Below, piece after piece: positions 1-6,522 of a stretch of 8,653 nucleotides of DNA (the first letter of the stretch is position 1; every line of letters starts with the position of its first letter). A program made the translations under genes and the position numbers. The stretch covers positions 917-9,569 of the forward strand of contig MUZY01000211.1 of assembly GCA_003266065.1 (NCBI GenBank). The letters run 5' to 3'. The notes under the pieces were generated by a model. That model did no database searches and was not told where the DNA came from. It worked only from the letters and a program-made list of their open reading frames with translations. Source of the stretch: Methanosphaera sp. rholeuAM130. Lineage in GTDB: Archaea > Methanobacteriota > Methanobacteria > Methanobacteriales > Methanobacteriaceae.

Positions 1-789
1 CGATGCTGATGACGGCAGATTGGCGGCTAATTCTTCCAGGCTTTCTCCTTCATCAGGTTCTATGTAGTAGTATGCCCTTCCGCCGAATATTATTGCATCG
101 TTGGTTTTTCCCATTGCCTTGACGCTGTCAGGGTCTACCGGTGTAATGGGGGTAATTGCGGCGGCATATGTGATTTTTGTCACGTCGAAGTCCATTACCT
201 CGAACATCTTGTAGACGCCGCATTCAAGTGCACGTCCGGATATCTGTATTGAAGCGACAAGAGATGACGTCGGTGCCACGAGGATGGTAAGGTTTTCTGC
301 CTTTACGCCACATTCATCTGCAATGTAATCTGCCACCTTTTCATCAGGCAACGTATCCGTTTCAAGCGTTATTACGGCAACGTCGGATTCTTCAACGTAG
401 CCTGTCATGTCGTAAATCGGGTTGTTGACAAACTTATGTGTCTGTGCAGGCCCTGATGCTATGGCGTAGTATCCGTCAACGTCAATCTTCCATCCCGCCT
501 TCTGTGAACCCAGCGTGGATAATGCCGGAAAATCGGTTTTTACCTTAACGGCAGGCATTGCCATGATGTCGCTTAGGTCTCCAGGGATGGAGATACCGAC
601 ATCGCTTATGCCACCCAGACATACCTTGGTGAAGAGTTCTCCACCTTTAATGCTTCCCTTGGCGTTTACTCCACAGTCTATTACTCTTGTACCGTTAGCC
701 AGCGTTGTTGAAATCAGCTTGTAACTGCTTGCATCTTCAAACATTTTGTCCGCTATTTTTTTAGCGGCTTCATTCATACTTATTGTCAT
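1..789 (-). CDS. mch: Methenyltetrahydromethanopterin cyclohydrolase, N-terminal 263 residues (cut by left edge)
   Basis: Mch interconverts 5-formyl-H4MPT and 5,10-methenyl-H4MPT in the cytoplasm, a step of CO2 reduction to methane. The minus-strand frame is open from ATG 789 to base 1. The translation matches the family along its length as I know it: VIDCGVN (37-43), VCLGGISDVGISIPGDL (56-72), LGSQKAGW (93-100), LVAPTSSLV (170-178), IQISGRALE (181-189) and MGKTNDAIIFGGR (226-238). Arg186 and Glu189 have the spacing of the pair I recall as catalytic in Archaeoglobus Mch. The family is about 315-320 residues, so roughly 55 C-terminal residues are missing. ATG 789 is preferred because GGAG (799-802) lies 9 nt upstream. 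ATG 777 (residue 5) is too far from it, and in-frame ATG 804 has no ribosome site. It lies downstream of thyA on the same strand, with its own TATA-like box. Confidence 0.96.
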   Translation of the reverse strand, partial: MTISMNEAAKKIADKMFEDASSYKLISTTLANGTRVIDCGVNAKGSIKGGELFTKVCLGGISDVGISIPGDLSDIMAMPAVKVKTDFPALSTLGSQKAGWKIDVDGYYAIASGPAQTHKFVNNPIYDMTGYVEESDVAVITLETDTLPDEKVADYIADECGVKAENLTILVAPTSSLVASIQISGRALECGVYKMFEVMDFDVTKITYAAAITPITPVDPDSVKAMGKTNDAIIFGGRAYYYIEPDEGESLEELAANLPSSAS

Positions 790-798
790 GATAAAAAA

Positions 799-845
799 CT
801 CCATTAAATTATAATTTATATTTGTTCCATTAAATGTTATTTATA
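799..845 (-). promoter_or_regulatory. Candidate promoter and leader of mch
   Basis: On the minus strand a TATA-like TATAAATAAC (836-845) is preceded by a purine-containing AAAGG stretch. Archaeal start sites lie about 25 nt downstream, which would give a start near 815 and a leader of about 26 nt ending in GGAG (799-802). The 10-mer tccattaaat (plus strand) occurs at 800-809 and 826-835, one copy covering the ribosome site. No T-tract separates thyA from this region on the minus strand, so read-through from metE-thyA is also possible. This is pattern reading only. Confidence 0.4.
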
Positions 846-924
846 GCCTTTAAATTTGTCTATTATTCTTTTTGGCCTTTTTAATATTTAATGATTAACT
901 TATTGATGGGATATGTAGATGCAA

Positions 925-1554
925 TCAGTATTTTTGCAGTATTTCCTTGGCCTTATCCCAGTCATGTTCATATATGTGCAGGCTCATTGCATGATGTACC
1001 ATGTTGACGAGTCGGGTATCCGTATTTTCTGCGACGTAATAGCCGACTTCACGTATGCCGAATAGGTTGGGGAATGTCGCACCGCCGCAGTCGTTGCTTC
1101 TGAAAAAGTCCGTCATATACAATTGGTCATCCCTTATCAAAAAGGCAATTTCCTGAAGGCATGGAATCTCGTCAACGGAGTTGTCCTGTACAGGGTCTAT
1201 TGTAATGGCAATGGCACGGCGGGATTGTCTGCAGTTATTTAGCTTTTCAATACACTTGTCCAGCTGGTCGACTTCAAAGTATTGTCTTAGCCGGTTTCCA
1301 TAAGTGTATACAAATCCCTGACTGTTGTCCGGATCCAGTAGCTCCTGCTTATACGTTTCCAGCCGGTCATCATGCCATGGGGAACATTCCGGTATGGTGT
1401 TGTCGTCGGGATCGGTTATTTCAATCATCACGTTCTGCAACTCCTTCGTCAGGGTTCCCCTTTCATCCGTCACTTCATGACCTTCCAGCATGATTTTCTT
1501 TACGCATGTAATCCATGCCTTCGCTATTGAATTTGTTCTAATAAACTTTGCCAT
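925..1554 (-). CDS. thyA: Thymidylate synthase, archaeal ThyA type
   Basis: Methylates dUMP to dTMP with a methylene carrier, presumably tetrahydromethanopterin in this lineage (an inference). The protein has 209 residues, the short archaeal form rather than the 264 or more of bacterial ThyA. Catalytic landmarks in order: RGTLTKEL (32-39, the equivalent of the N-terminal R-G/T loop), YTYGNRL (83-89), the paired arginines Arg112-Arg113 that would hold the dUMP phosphate of the partner subunit, the nucleophile Cys132 in EIPCLQ, RDDQLYMTDFFRSND (141-155, RSxD motif) and LHIYEHDW (192-199) for the His/Tyr that contact dUMP. The bacterial PCH is PCL here, as I expect in archaeal members. ATG 1554 sits 2 nt after the metE stop, and its GGAG lies inside the last metE codons, so translation is probably coupled. 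Confidence 0.88.
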   Translation of the reverse strand: MAKFIRTNSIAKAWITCVKKIMLEGHEVTDERGTLTKELQNVMIEITDPDDNTIPECSPWHDDRLETYKQELLDPDNSQGFVYTYGNRLRQYFEVDQLDKCIEKLNNCRQSRRAIAITIDPVQDNSVDEIPCLQEIAFLIRDDQLYMTDFFRSNDCGGATFPNLFGIREVGYYVAENTDTRLVNMVHHAMSLHIYEHDWDKAKEILQKY

Positions 1555-1556
1555 AT

Positions 1557-2534
1557 TTAAACTCCATTATTTCTAATACTTTGAATGACTTCCAGTTTGC
1601 CCTTGGCCACATCTTCATCCAGCATTCTCATACCGCAGTCGGGGTCGATGAGAATGTTTTGTTTATCGATTATTTTACACACGTCATTTACGGTTTTCTT
1701 CACGTCGCCTTCATCGTCCACGGATTCAAGTTTGGTGTTCAGGCACCCGATTCCTATCTGCTTGTCACACTCCGGAGTCCATGCCTTTTTCAGGGTTTTG
1801 ATGTTCTGGGGCATACCCGAGAATTCGAAGTCGAGAATGTCAACGTCAAAGCTTAGAAGATCTTCCAGGACATCCTTCAAGTCACCGCAGACATGCAATA
1901 TTACAGGGATATCCACCGACGTGCTTATGTATTCGACTGCCTTTTTGGATACTTCAATGTCCTCCGCACCGGTTGAGATAAACGGTTCATCAATCTGTAT
2001 GGCACATGCCCCTCCTTTTTCAAGTTCCTTTGCCTCATAGCTTAATGCCTTTGCTATATCATATATGGCATTTTTCTTTGAGCTGTAGAAGTTGTCTATT
2101 ATCGAGGAGTGAACAATGGTTGTAGGGCCGGTAATTATTCCCTTGATGCCTCGTTGTTGGTGTGCATATATTTTATCCAGCGATGCGTTTAACTCAAACC
2201 TGTCATCCAGTGATTTGGCAACTTTGTATGCAAAATGCAAATCCTTTGTGGATATTCCGCGAGCCGCCGGGGTAATCTTTCCCTTGATGTAAGCCGTGTT
2301 GTCAACGATTTTAAATCCGTTGATTTTTCCGGCGAAGATCTTCACCATGTCCTCCCTTACCTGTCCGTCACATATTATGTCGATGTCACGTTTGACGAAA
2401 CTGGTAACGGCATTTACAATGGCCTGCCTGTATGGGTCATAGAGGCCTAAGGAATCGGATAGCCTTTCATTAAATGTCTTTGCATCATAGGCGTGTGTAG
2501 GATAACTGCCAACTACTGTTGTTATTATATTCAT
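1557..2534 (-). CDS. metE: Core-type methionine synthase (MetE C-terminal domain homologue)
   Basis: Transfers a methyl group to homocysteine in the cytoplasm. The M. thermautotrophicus homologue is known to use methylcobalamin rather than methyl-folate, so a corrinoid protein is the likely donor here. The protein has 325 residues from ATG 2534 and lacks the N-terminal domain of bacterial MetE. Seen, numbered from that ATG: VVGSYP (7-12), ITGPTTI (134-140), the substrate-binding IQIDEPF (179-185), and the zinc ligands His214 and Cys216 (HVC), Glu237 (FEF) and Cys300 (DPDCGM). The frame could be extended to TTG 2543, but GGAT touches that codon directly and lies 9 nt before ATG 2534, so the ATG is preferred. 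The stop is 2 nt before thyA. Confidence 0.92.
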   Translation of the reverse strand: MNIITTVVGSYPTHAYDAKTFNERLSDSLGLYDPYRQAIVNAVTSFVKRDIDIICDGQVREDMVKIFAGKINGFKIVDNTAYIKGKITPAARGISTKDLHFAYKVAKSLDDRFELNASLDKIYAHQQRGIKGIITGPTTIVHSSIIDNFYSSKKNAIYDIAKALSYEAKELEKGGACAIQIDEPFISTGAEDIEVSKKAVEYISTSVDIPVILHVCGDLKDVLEDLLSFDVDILDFEFSGMPQNIKTLKKAWTPECDKQIGIGCLNTKLESVDDEGDVKKTVNDVCKIIDKQNILIDPDCGMRMLDEDVAKGKLEVIQSIRNNGV

Positions 2535-2552
2535 ATTTTTCAAATCCGTAAA

Positions 2553-2598
2553 AGATTATATTAATTTAAAAGTTTTATCATTAAGTAATATATCTGTA
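2553..2598 (-). promoter_or_regulatory. Candidate metE-thyA promoter
   Basis: Two TATA-like stretches precede metE on the minus strand: ATTAATATAATC around 2555-2566 and GATATATTACTTAA around 2584-2597. The nearer one would place the transcript start almost at the metE ATG (a leaderless or very short leader). The farther one gives a leader of about 29 nt. I cannot decide between them. The rest of the 249-bp gap (2535-2783) is AT-rich, with no reading frame I can support. Confidence 0.3.
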
Positions 2599-2754
2599 AA
2601 TGATTATTAAAAAATATTTCAATTTGGTTATGATGTCAATAGATTCATGACGAATAATTCATATATGTAGCTTATTTTAGGTTATATGTCATGTTATTCT
2701 GATTTAAAATTAGTTAAAGTCAATATTAATCCAGGCTTTCAGTATTTAAATTTT

Positions 2755-2768
2755 CCTAAAAAAAATAA
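2755..2768 (-). terminator. T-tract terminator after the membrane-protein gene
   Basis: On the minus strand the sequence 15 nt after the stop codon of the membrane-protein gene contains TTATTTTTTTTAGG, with eight consecutive T (2758-2765). Archaeal RNA polymerase stops at such T-tracts without needing a hairpin. It would separate this gene from metE. Confidence 0.55.
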
Positions 2769-2783
2769 GAACTGGAGGTTAAG

Positions 2784-3863
2784 TTAACGTTTGGTAGTAA
2801 CCGTATGGGCCATTATCAATGCACTCAGGACTATATATGTCACCATAGCAGAACCGTTAATTGTCCTTGTGATAATAAACAGTCCAAGTACTGTCTGTGC
2901 TATAAACGCTGCAAGCGAACCCGTCAGCAACGCCTCACGTCCGTAATATTTCTTGTTTCCACGCTCTCGTTCATTCTTATATTTTCTTAGAATTACCAGT
3001 CCGATGATAATCACTGCTAAAATCCATATGATTATCAGTGCTAATGCCAAGTATCCGAAGTCATATCCGATTCCAAAAATACCCGGCAGGAAGTAATCGA
3101 TTACGTCCTTTTTGGTAACCAGTATACCATAGAATAACGGGAACGGAAGACCTAAACCGGTGATAAACGTCAAAGGCAACGTGATGTAACCGTCGCTGTT
3201 TCCAAGACCCGAGCTTCCCCAGTATGTTGAATTTGCGGTATGACCCCATAGGTTGGTATTGTCGATAACCATTTTTAGACTGGCGTATTGATTCAGGTTC
3301 ATACGGTCAATTCTAGCTAGGGGACTGATAATCTCCATGTGGAATAGTTGGGAGATGCCCTCCAGTACTCCGAATAATACTAAAGCTCCGAGAATTAACA
3401 ACCCGATTGTCCTAAGGGATATGGATGTCCTTCTGTCGTGTAGTTTATTTATCATTATAAATCCCGCAATCAATCCGAGAACCCACATAATTAAAAAGTC
3501 ACGGTGTACAATTGCACCGAATATTGTGATTGCACCTGTAAGCAGGTACAAGAGTAATGTTATGCTCGATGTCTTTACATCCTGCAGCTTCATTATGGGT
3601 ATCGTCGCCCAGGCGGTTACCACGCCCAGTATTGCTATAGGACCGTAAGGGTGTGTAAATTCATGGTGGCTTAACTGCGGTATTATCAAACATATTGCAT
3701 CGAAACCAAATGCTAACGTAATTCCTACACCTAAAACAGTTGATAATAGGAACACTATACTGTAATTTAAAGGTATGAAGTTCAATAACAGCAGCATACC
3801 TATATGGATGAGTATAGCGACTTCCAAAATCAATGCAAGATGAGTTGTAGCTATAAGTGCCAT
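2784..3863 (-). CDS. Polytopic integral membrane protein, unknown function
   Basis: I do not recognise a family. From ATG 3863 the product is 359 residues and almost wholly hydrophobic. By eye there are about ten membrane segments: six close together in the N-terminal 175 residues, then a longer polar stretch of about 50 residues with Asn/Trp/Gly (NLWGHTANSTYWGSSG), then four more. A basic loop (RKYKNERERGNKKYYGR) before the last two would face the cytoplasm. The wide loop between membrane blocks is reminiscent of O-antigen polymerase or ligase topology, but I see no diagnostic motif and do not claim it. The frame can be extended to TTG 3914. I prefer ATG 3863 because GGAGG (3876-3880) lies 12 nt upstream, the first membrane segment then starts at the N-terminus, and the likely promoter would start transcripts downstream of the TTG. 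It is a stand-alone gene with its own terminator. Confidence 0.8.
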   Translation of the reverse strand: MALIATTHLALILEVAILIHIGMLLLLNFIPLNYSIVFLLSTVLGVGITLAFGFDAICLIIPQLSHHEFTHPYGPIAILGVVTAWATIPIMKLQDVKTSSITLLLYLLTGAITIFGAIVHRDFLIMWVLGLIAGFIMINKLHDRRTSISLRTIGLLILGALVLFGVLEGISQLFHMEIISPLARIDRMNLNQYASLKMVIDNTNLWGHTANSTYWGSSGLGNSDGYITLPLTFITGLGLPFPLFYGILVTKKDVIDYFLPGIFGIGYDFGYLALALIIIWILAVIIIGLVILRKYKNERERGNKKYYGREALLTGSLAAFIAQTVLGLFIITRTINGSAMVTYIVLSALIMAHTVTTKR

Positions 3864-3921
3864 GTATTCATCTATCCTCCATATTGTCACTTGTTGGATT
3901 AATGGATATTCCAATCCATTC

Positions 3922-3935
3922 TATATATTTATATT
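3922..3935 (-). promoter_or_regulatory. Candidate TATA box of the membrane-protein gene
   Basis: The minus strand reads AATATAAATATATA. A start about 25 nt downstream falls near 3903, leaving a leader of about 40 nt before ATG 3863. Other AT-rich stretches nearby (3940-3965) could also serve. Confidence 0.4.
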
Positions 3936-3982
3936 AGTATTTGTTTTATTAATATTTATTTATTGCAGATATTTTTTTTGAA

Positions 3983-4098
3983 ATGGTCGAAGCTATGACA
4001 GAAAGGCGGTTGTCGGGAAAAATCTTGTTCTGATAGGGGAGGATTTCTATTGCTGTTGATATGATAAAATGGGTCTTGGCAAAAAGTATTGCAGAAAC
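3983..4098. other. GC-richer island in an AT-rich gap, possible gene remnant or RNA
   Basis: By hand count this segment is about 40% G+C, like the genes of the window, while the roughly 70 bp on either side are far lower (about 13% on the left). No reading frame here has a plausible start, ribosome site and length. In plus frame 3983 a short peptide runs into TGA-TAG and then continues for 26 codons to TAA 4115. On the minus strand about 54 codons are open (roughly 3952-4113) with no ATG, GTG or TTG. A strong GGGGAGGAT (4036-4043) has no start codon at normal distance. This fits a decayed gene or a structured RNA. I could not identify either. The rest of 3864-4173 holds promoters only. Confidence 0.35.
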
Positions 4099-4133
4099 TA
4101 AAAAAAAAATAGTTTAAACTATAAATAATATGA

Positions 4134-4147
4134 AAAATATAATATTA
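4134..4147 (+). promoter_or_regulatory. Candidate promoter of tRNA-Ala
   Basis: The stretch aaaaatataatatt, preceded by tg, resembles the archaeal box A of stable-RNA genes (purine-rich BRE followed by TATA). Its centre lies about 33 nt before the tRNA, so a start near 4166 would leave a pre-tRNA leader of about 8 nt for RNase P. A perfect 12-bp palindrome TAGTTTAAACTA (4110-4121) lies just upstream. Confidence 0.5.
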
Positions 4148-4173
4148 TTTAGTAGCTAATTTTATTTGCATAT

Positions 4174-4247
4174 GGGCTAGTAGCTCAGCTTGGTAGAGTG
4201 TCGCCTTGGCATGGCGGAGGCCTCGGGTTCAACTCCCGACTAGTCCA
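4174..4247 (+). tRNA. tRNA-Ala (anticodon GGC)
   Basis: A complete 74-nt cloverleaf. The acceptor stem GGGCTAG pairs with CTAGTCC and contains the G3:U70 wobble pair that is the alanine identity signal. The D arm is GCTCAGCTTGGTAGAGT. The anticodon stem TCGCC/GGCGG carries the loop TTGGCAT, giving anticodon GGC for GCC and GCU codons. The T arm is TCGGG-TTCAACT-CCCGA, and the discriminator base is A. CCA is not encoded, since the DNA continues TCA after the discriminator. No intron is seen. The only nearby T-tracts on the plus strand (T5 at 4251-4255 and 4271-4275) lie at and inside the 3' end of the convergent DUF354 gene. Confidence 0.97.
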
Positions 4248-4267
4248 TCACTTTTTACATTCTTAAT

Positions 4268-5302
4268 TTACTTTTTGGATTCATCGTAAGTCTTATAAAT
4301 CTCATCAACAATCAAATCAATCAGGTTATCTGTTTTTAATGTATGTTTGCTTTTCGGCTTCAACAGCAAATCCTTAGACATGGAAATTATCTCTTCCAAC
4401 GTGGTTGACCTGTTCATCAATCCCTTTTCGATATAGTACGTGTCAACGGATAGCTGTGCTCCCGGATAACAGGATATGACGGGAGTACCCAACAGTGCAG
4501 CTTCCCTGTTCATCGTGCCGCCTGCACCTATGACCAAATCGGCTCTTTTCATGAGGCTGAACGTGTCCACCGGCGTTTTGATTATGTGGACGTTCTCGAT
4601 GTCCTTGAATATTTCGCCCTGTGTCTTGAATCGTGGAATAATTAAAATATCCGCCAGATCCTTCAATTCATCAACTATTGGTGTTAATACCGATTTGGTA
4701 CAGTCGGTATTTAAATATGATGCAAGGGACGGTTCAGGCCTCATCAATATTATTTTATCGTTTTTCAAATTCAGATTCAAATCGTCCAATATATTCTCGT
4801 TATATTTGAAGTCTTCCAGGTGGGTAACCTCGCAGGTACCGTTGTATCTGATTATGTTGTTTGGATCCATGCCGAACTTTACAGTATTCCAAACGTCAAA
4901 TATCTCGGGTATAATCAGCTTATTTGTCAGGGGCAACGTCAACTTGTTTGCTGCAATGGCATGTTCGTTATCCAGAACGAATATGTTTGGGATGGCAAGT
5001 CCGAATGCTACCCTTGGCATTTCAATTGAATGCTTGGAGATTGCAACGTCAATATTCTCTTTTGATATGAATTTGGACAGTTCGTAGGCACGCTTTGTAC
5101 TTGAGAGCAACTTTTCCTCCAGGCTTACTCCATGGTCTCCGATTGAAACGTATTCAAGATTGAATATTTCCAGGAGGTCATGAATATTTGAAAAGTCTCT
5201 TGCGGTTATGAGTACTTCGTGTCCATCCTTTTCAAGTCTTTTTATTATTCCATTGAAGAATCTTACGTGTGGGGAATTAACTATATCTATCCATACTTTC
5301 AT
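4268..5302 (-). CDS. DUF354 family protein, GT-B glycosyltransferase-like
   Basis: A 344-residue soluble protein of the archaeal DUF354 family, related in fold to GT-B glycosyltransferases and UDP-GlcNAc 2-epimerases. The activity is not known to me, and a role in surface glycan or polysaccharide synthesis is only inferred. Family marks: the start MKVWIDIVNSPHVRFF (1-16), HEVLITARD (28-36), VLDNEHAIAANKL (109-121), YNGTCEV (153-159), RPEP (188-191), and the Gly-rich nucleotide-sugar loop GAGGTMNREAALLGTP (259-274). The length is normal for the family. ATG 5302 is preceded by GTGATGTGAT, which pairs with the 3' end of archaeal 16S rRNA. It follows hypB by 46 nt on the same strand, with a T7 tract between them, so cotranscription is possible but uncertain. 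Its 3' end is 20 nt from the convergent tRNA. Confidence 0.85.
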   Translation of the reverse strand: MKVWIDIVNSPHVRFFNGIIKRLEKDGHEVLITARDFSNIHDLLEIFNLEYVSIGDHGVSLEEKLLSSTKRAYELSKFISKENIDVAISKHSIEMPRVAFGLAIPNIFVLDNEHAIAANKLTLPLTNKLIIPEIFDVWNTVKFGMDPNNIIRYNGTCEVTHLEDFKYNENILDDLNLNLKNDKIILMRPEPSLASYLNTDCTKSVLTPIVDELKDLADILIIPRFKTQGEIFKDIENVHIIKTPVDTFSLMKRADLVIGAGGTMNREAALLGTPVISCYPGAQLSVDTYYIEKGLMNRSTTLEEIISMSKDLLLKPKSKHTLKTDNLIDLIVDEIYKTYDESKK

Positions 5303-5315
5303 ATCACATCACTCT

Positions 5316-5322
5316 AAAAAAA
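5316..5322 (-). terminator. Short T-tract between hypB and the DUF354 gene
   Basis: Seven T on the minus strand (CCTTTTTTTAGAG), 26 nt after the hypB stop and 13 nt before the DUF354 start codon. It may end part of the hypAB transcripts. Because it lies next to the downstream ribosome site, it could equally be leader sequence. Confidence 0.3.
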
Positions 5323-5348
5323 GGAAAATTAAATAAATGGGGGATTAA

Positions 5349-6005
5349 TTATTTGTTTTTGTTGAACTCACGCAAGAGTTCAATAATCTCACATACGCCT
5401 TCACGGGTTTTAAGACTGCATTTTACTACAGGTATATCCGGATTTATGGTTTTGATGTCGCATACCATCTTGTCGGCATCAGCACCGACGGCTTCTGCCA
5501 GGTCGACCTTGTTGACTATTGCCATGTCGGCGGTCTTGAAAATCATAGGATGTTTCTCGGCCGTATCGTCACCTTCGGTAACGCTTATGATTACGCATCG
5601 TATATGTGCTCCCAGGTTAAAGTCTGCAGGACAGATAAGGTTTCCGACGTTTTCTATAAAGAGTACCGATATGTCGTCCAATGGTATGTCGTCCAATGCA
5701 TGCTCTACAAGATGAGCGTCAAGGTGACATTCCTTTCCAGTATTCAATCCCTTGACGGGAACGTTTTTGGCTTCAATCCTTCTTGCATCGAATTTGCTTA
5801 GAATATCTCCTGCAATTACTGCAATGTCCTCGTCCATCTCGTCTACCAGTACTTCAAGCAGTGATGTCTTACCGGAACCCACTGCACCTACAAGGTCAAC
5901 TGCAAATACGTTTTTTTCATCCAAAATTTTACGGTTTCCATATGCCAATTTGTCATTGGCTCTTATGATGTCTTGTTCAATTTCAATACTTGCTACGTTA
6001 TGCAT
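5349..6005 (-). CDS. hypB: Hydrogenase nickel incorporation GTPase HypB
   Basis: A SIMIBI-class GTPase that works with HypA to deliver nickel to the [NiFe]-hydrogenase active site in the cytoplasm. Seen in the 218 residues: P-loop GAVGSGKT (40-47), AGDILSKFDARR (65-76), LNTGKECHLDAH (87-98) with the metal ligands Cys93 and His94, ENVGNLICPADF (118-129) with Cys125, SVTEGDDTAEKHP (141-153), and the guanine motif NKVD (165-168). There is no N-terminal His-rich or CCxxC nickel-storage region, as usual in archaea. The start is chosen at ATG 6005: GAGAGG lies 6 nt upstream, and MHNV aligns with the MHLV start I recall for the Methanocaldococcus protein. ATG 6011 and TTG 6023 are in frame, but ATG 6011 directly abuts the ribosome site and the TTG lies upstream of it. 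The gene overlaps the end of hypA by 8 nt. Confidence 0.95.
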   Translation of the reverse strand: MHNVASIEIEQDIIRANDKLAYGNRKILDEKNVFAVDLVGAVGSGKTSLLEVLVDEMDEDIAVIAGDILSKFDARRIEAKNVPVKGLNTGKECHLDAHLVEHALDDIPLDDISVLFIENVGNLICPADFNLGAHIRCVIISVTEGDDTAEKHPMIFKTADMAIVNKVDLAEAVGADADKMVCDIKTINPDIPVVKCSLKTREGVCEIIELLREFNKNK

Positions 6006-6381
6006 TTTCATCCTCTCTTTCAATTTTAATTGTTTTTACATTACATTCCTGTCCTTTTATAATATGAACTTGTGTGTTTTCACATTCCGGACATCTTGCT
6101 ACGGCCATTAAATGATCCTCATTTTCATCTGTTTTGCTTATACCCGTAAATCCGCATGATTCACATTCAAGTTCAACCGGAATCATATTAATAATTATTT
6201 CGGTACCCTCAAGCAGGGTATCCTCGCTTAATATTTCCATCATGAACCTTAGCTGTTCGGGATTTAACATGGTCATTTCACCGATTTCCAAAACAGCCTC
6301 ATTAATTTTGATGGCATCATTCTGTTTTGCAGTACTTAGTATTGCATCTACTATACTGCTAGCCATAGATAATTCATGCAT
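5998..6381 (-). CDS. hypA: Hydrogenase nickel incorporation protein HypA
   Basis: Nickel metallochaperone for [NiFe]-hydrogenase maturation, partner of HypB. The 127-residue protein is slightly longer than the bacterial form (about 113-118), as is common in archaea. The nickel site is the N-terminal MHE (His2). The zinc ribbon is CESC (73-76) and CPEC (97-100). ILEIGEM-type residues (31-36) and LRFMMEIL (44-51) are typical of the fold. The start is certain because His2 must directly follow Met1. ATG 6381 has GGAG (6390-6393) 8 nt upstream. The last codons carry the hypB ribosome site and start, so translation is probably coupled. Confidence 0.96.
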   Translation of the reverse strand: MHELSMASSIVDAILSTAKQNDAIKINEAVLEIGEMTMLNPEQLRFMMEILSEDTLLEGTEIIINMIPVELECESCGFTGISKTDENEDHLMAVARCPECENTQVHIIKGQECNVKTIKIEREDENA

Positions 6382-6438
6382 CTTATAAACTCCATTTTTT
6401 TCTGTAATTTATTTATTATTTATTTTTATTTATCAACA

Positions 6439-6449
6439 ATATATTATAT
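6439..6449 (-). promoter_or_regulatory. Candidate hypAB promoter
   Basis: The minus strand reads ATATAATATAT in the 141-bp gap upstream of hypA. A start about 25 nt downstream (near 6418) gives a leader of about 37 nt rich in A and T, ending with the GGAG of hypA. Part of a longer transcript could also come from the small gene at 6523-6726. Confidence 0.4.
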
Positions 6450-6522
6450 GTCAATGCTAATAATAATCTTTTTTTATGTAATACTTGGGTTTGCGTTAAT
6501 GGATTGTTGGTATTAACTTTTA

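Noticed and set aside
515..724. Plus-strand open frame of 69 codons
   Set aside because: It is a shadow of mch, which is open and conserved over this stretch.
1548..2450. Plus-strand open frames of 70-150 codons opposite metE
   Set aside because: They are antisense to a gene with complete family motifs, and the translations show no recognisable domain.
2535..2543. Extension of metE to TTG 2543
   Set aside because: GGAT abuts that TTG, leaving no spacing, while ATG 2534 has it at 9 nt. A leaderless start at 2534 is also possible.
3864..3914. Extension of the membrane protein to TTG 3914
   Set aside because: There is no ribosome site, the likely transcript starts near 3903, and the residues added before the first membrane segment look unremarkable. 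ATG 3863 has GGAGG upstream.
3994..4033. Possible C/D box guide RNA (tATGACA ... CTGA)
   Set aside because: The C-box match is poor, no C'/D' pair is found at proper spacing, and there is no terminal stem.
4061..4117. Plus-strand 18-codon reading frame after a strong GGGGAGGAT
   Set aside because: The ATG lies about 18 nt from the ribosome-like site, the peptide matches nothing I know, and the frame ends in a poly-A run. It is kept only as part of the unexplained island.
4476..5087. Plus-strand open frame of 203 codons
   Set aside because: It is antisense to the DUF354 gene, whose conserved motifs run through the whole interval. No ribosome site was seen.
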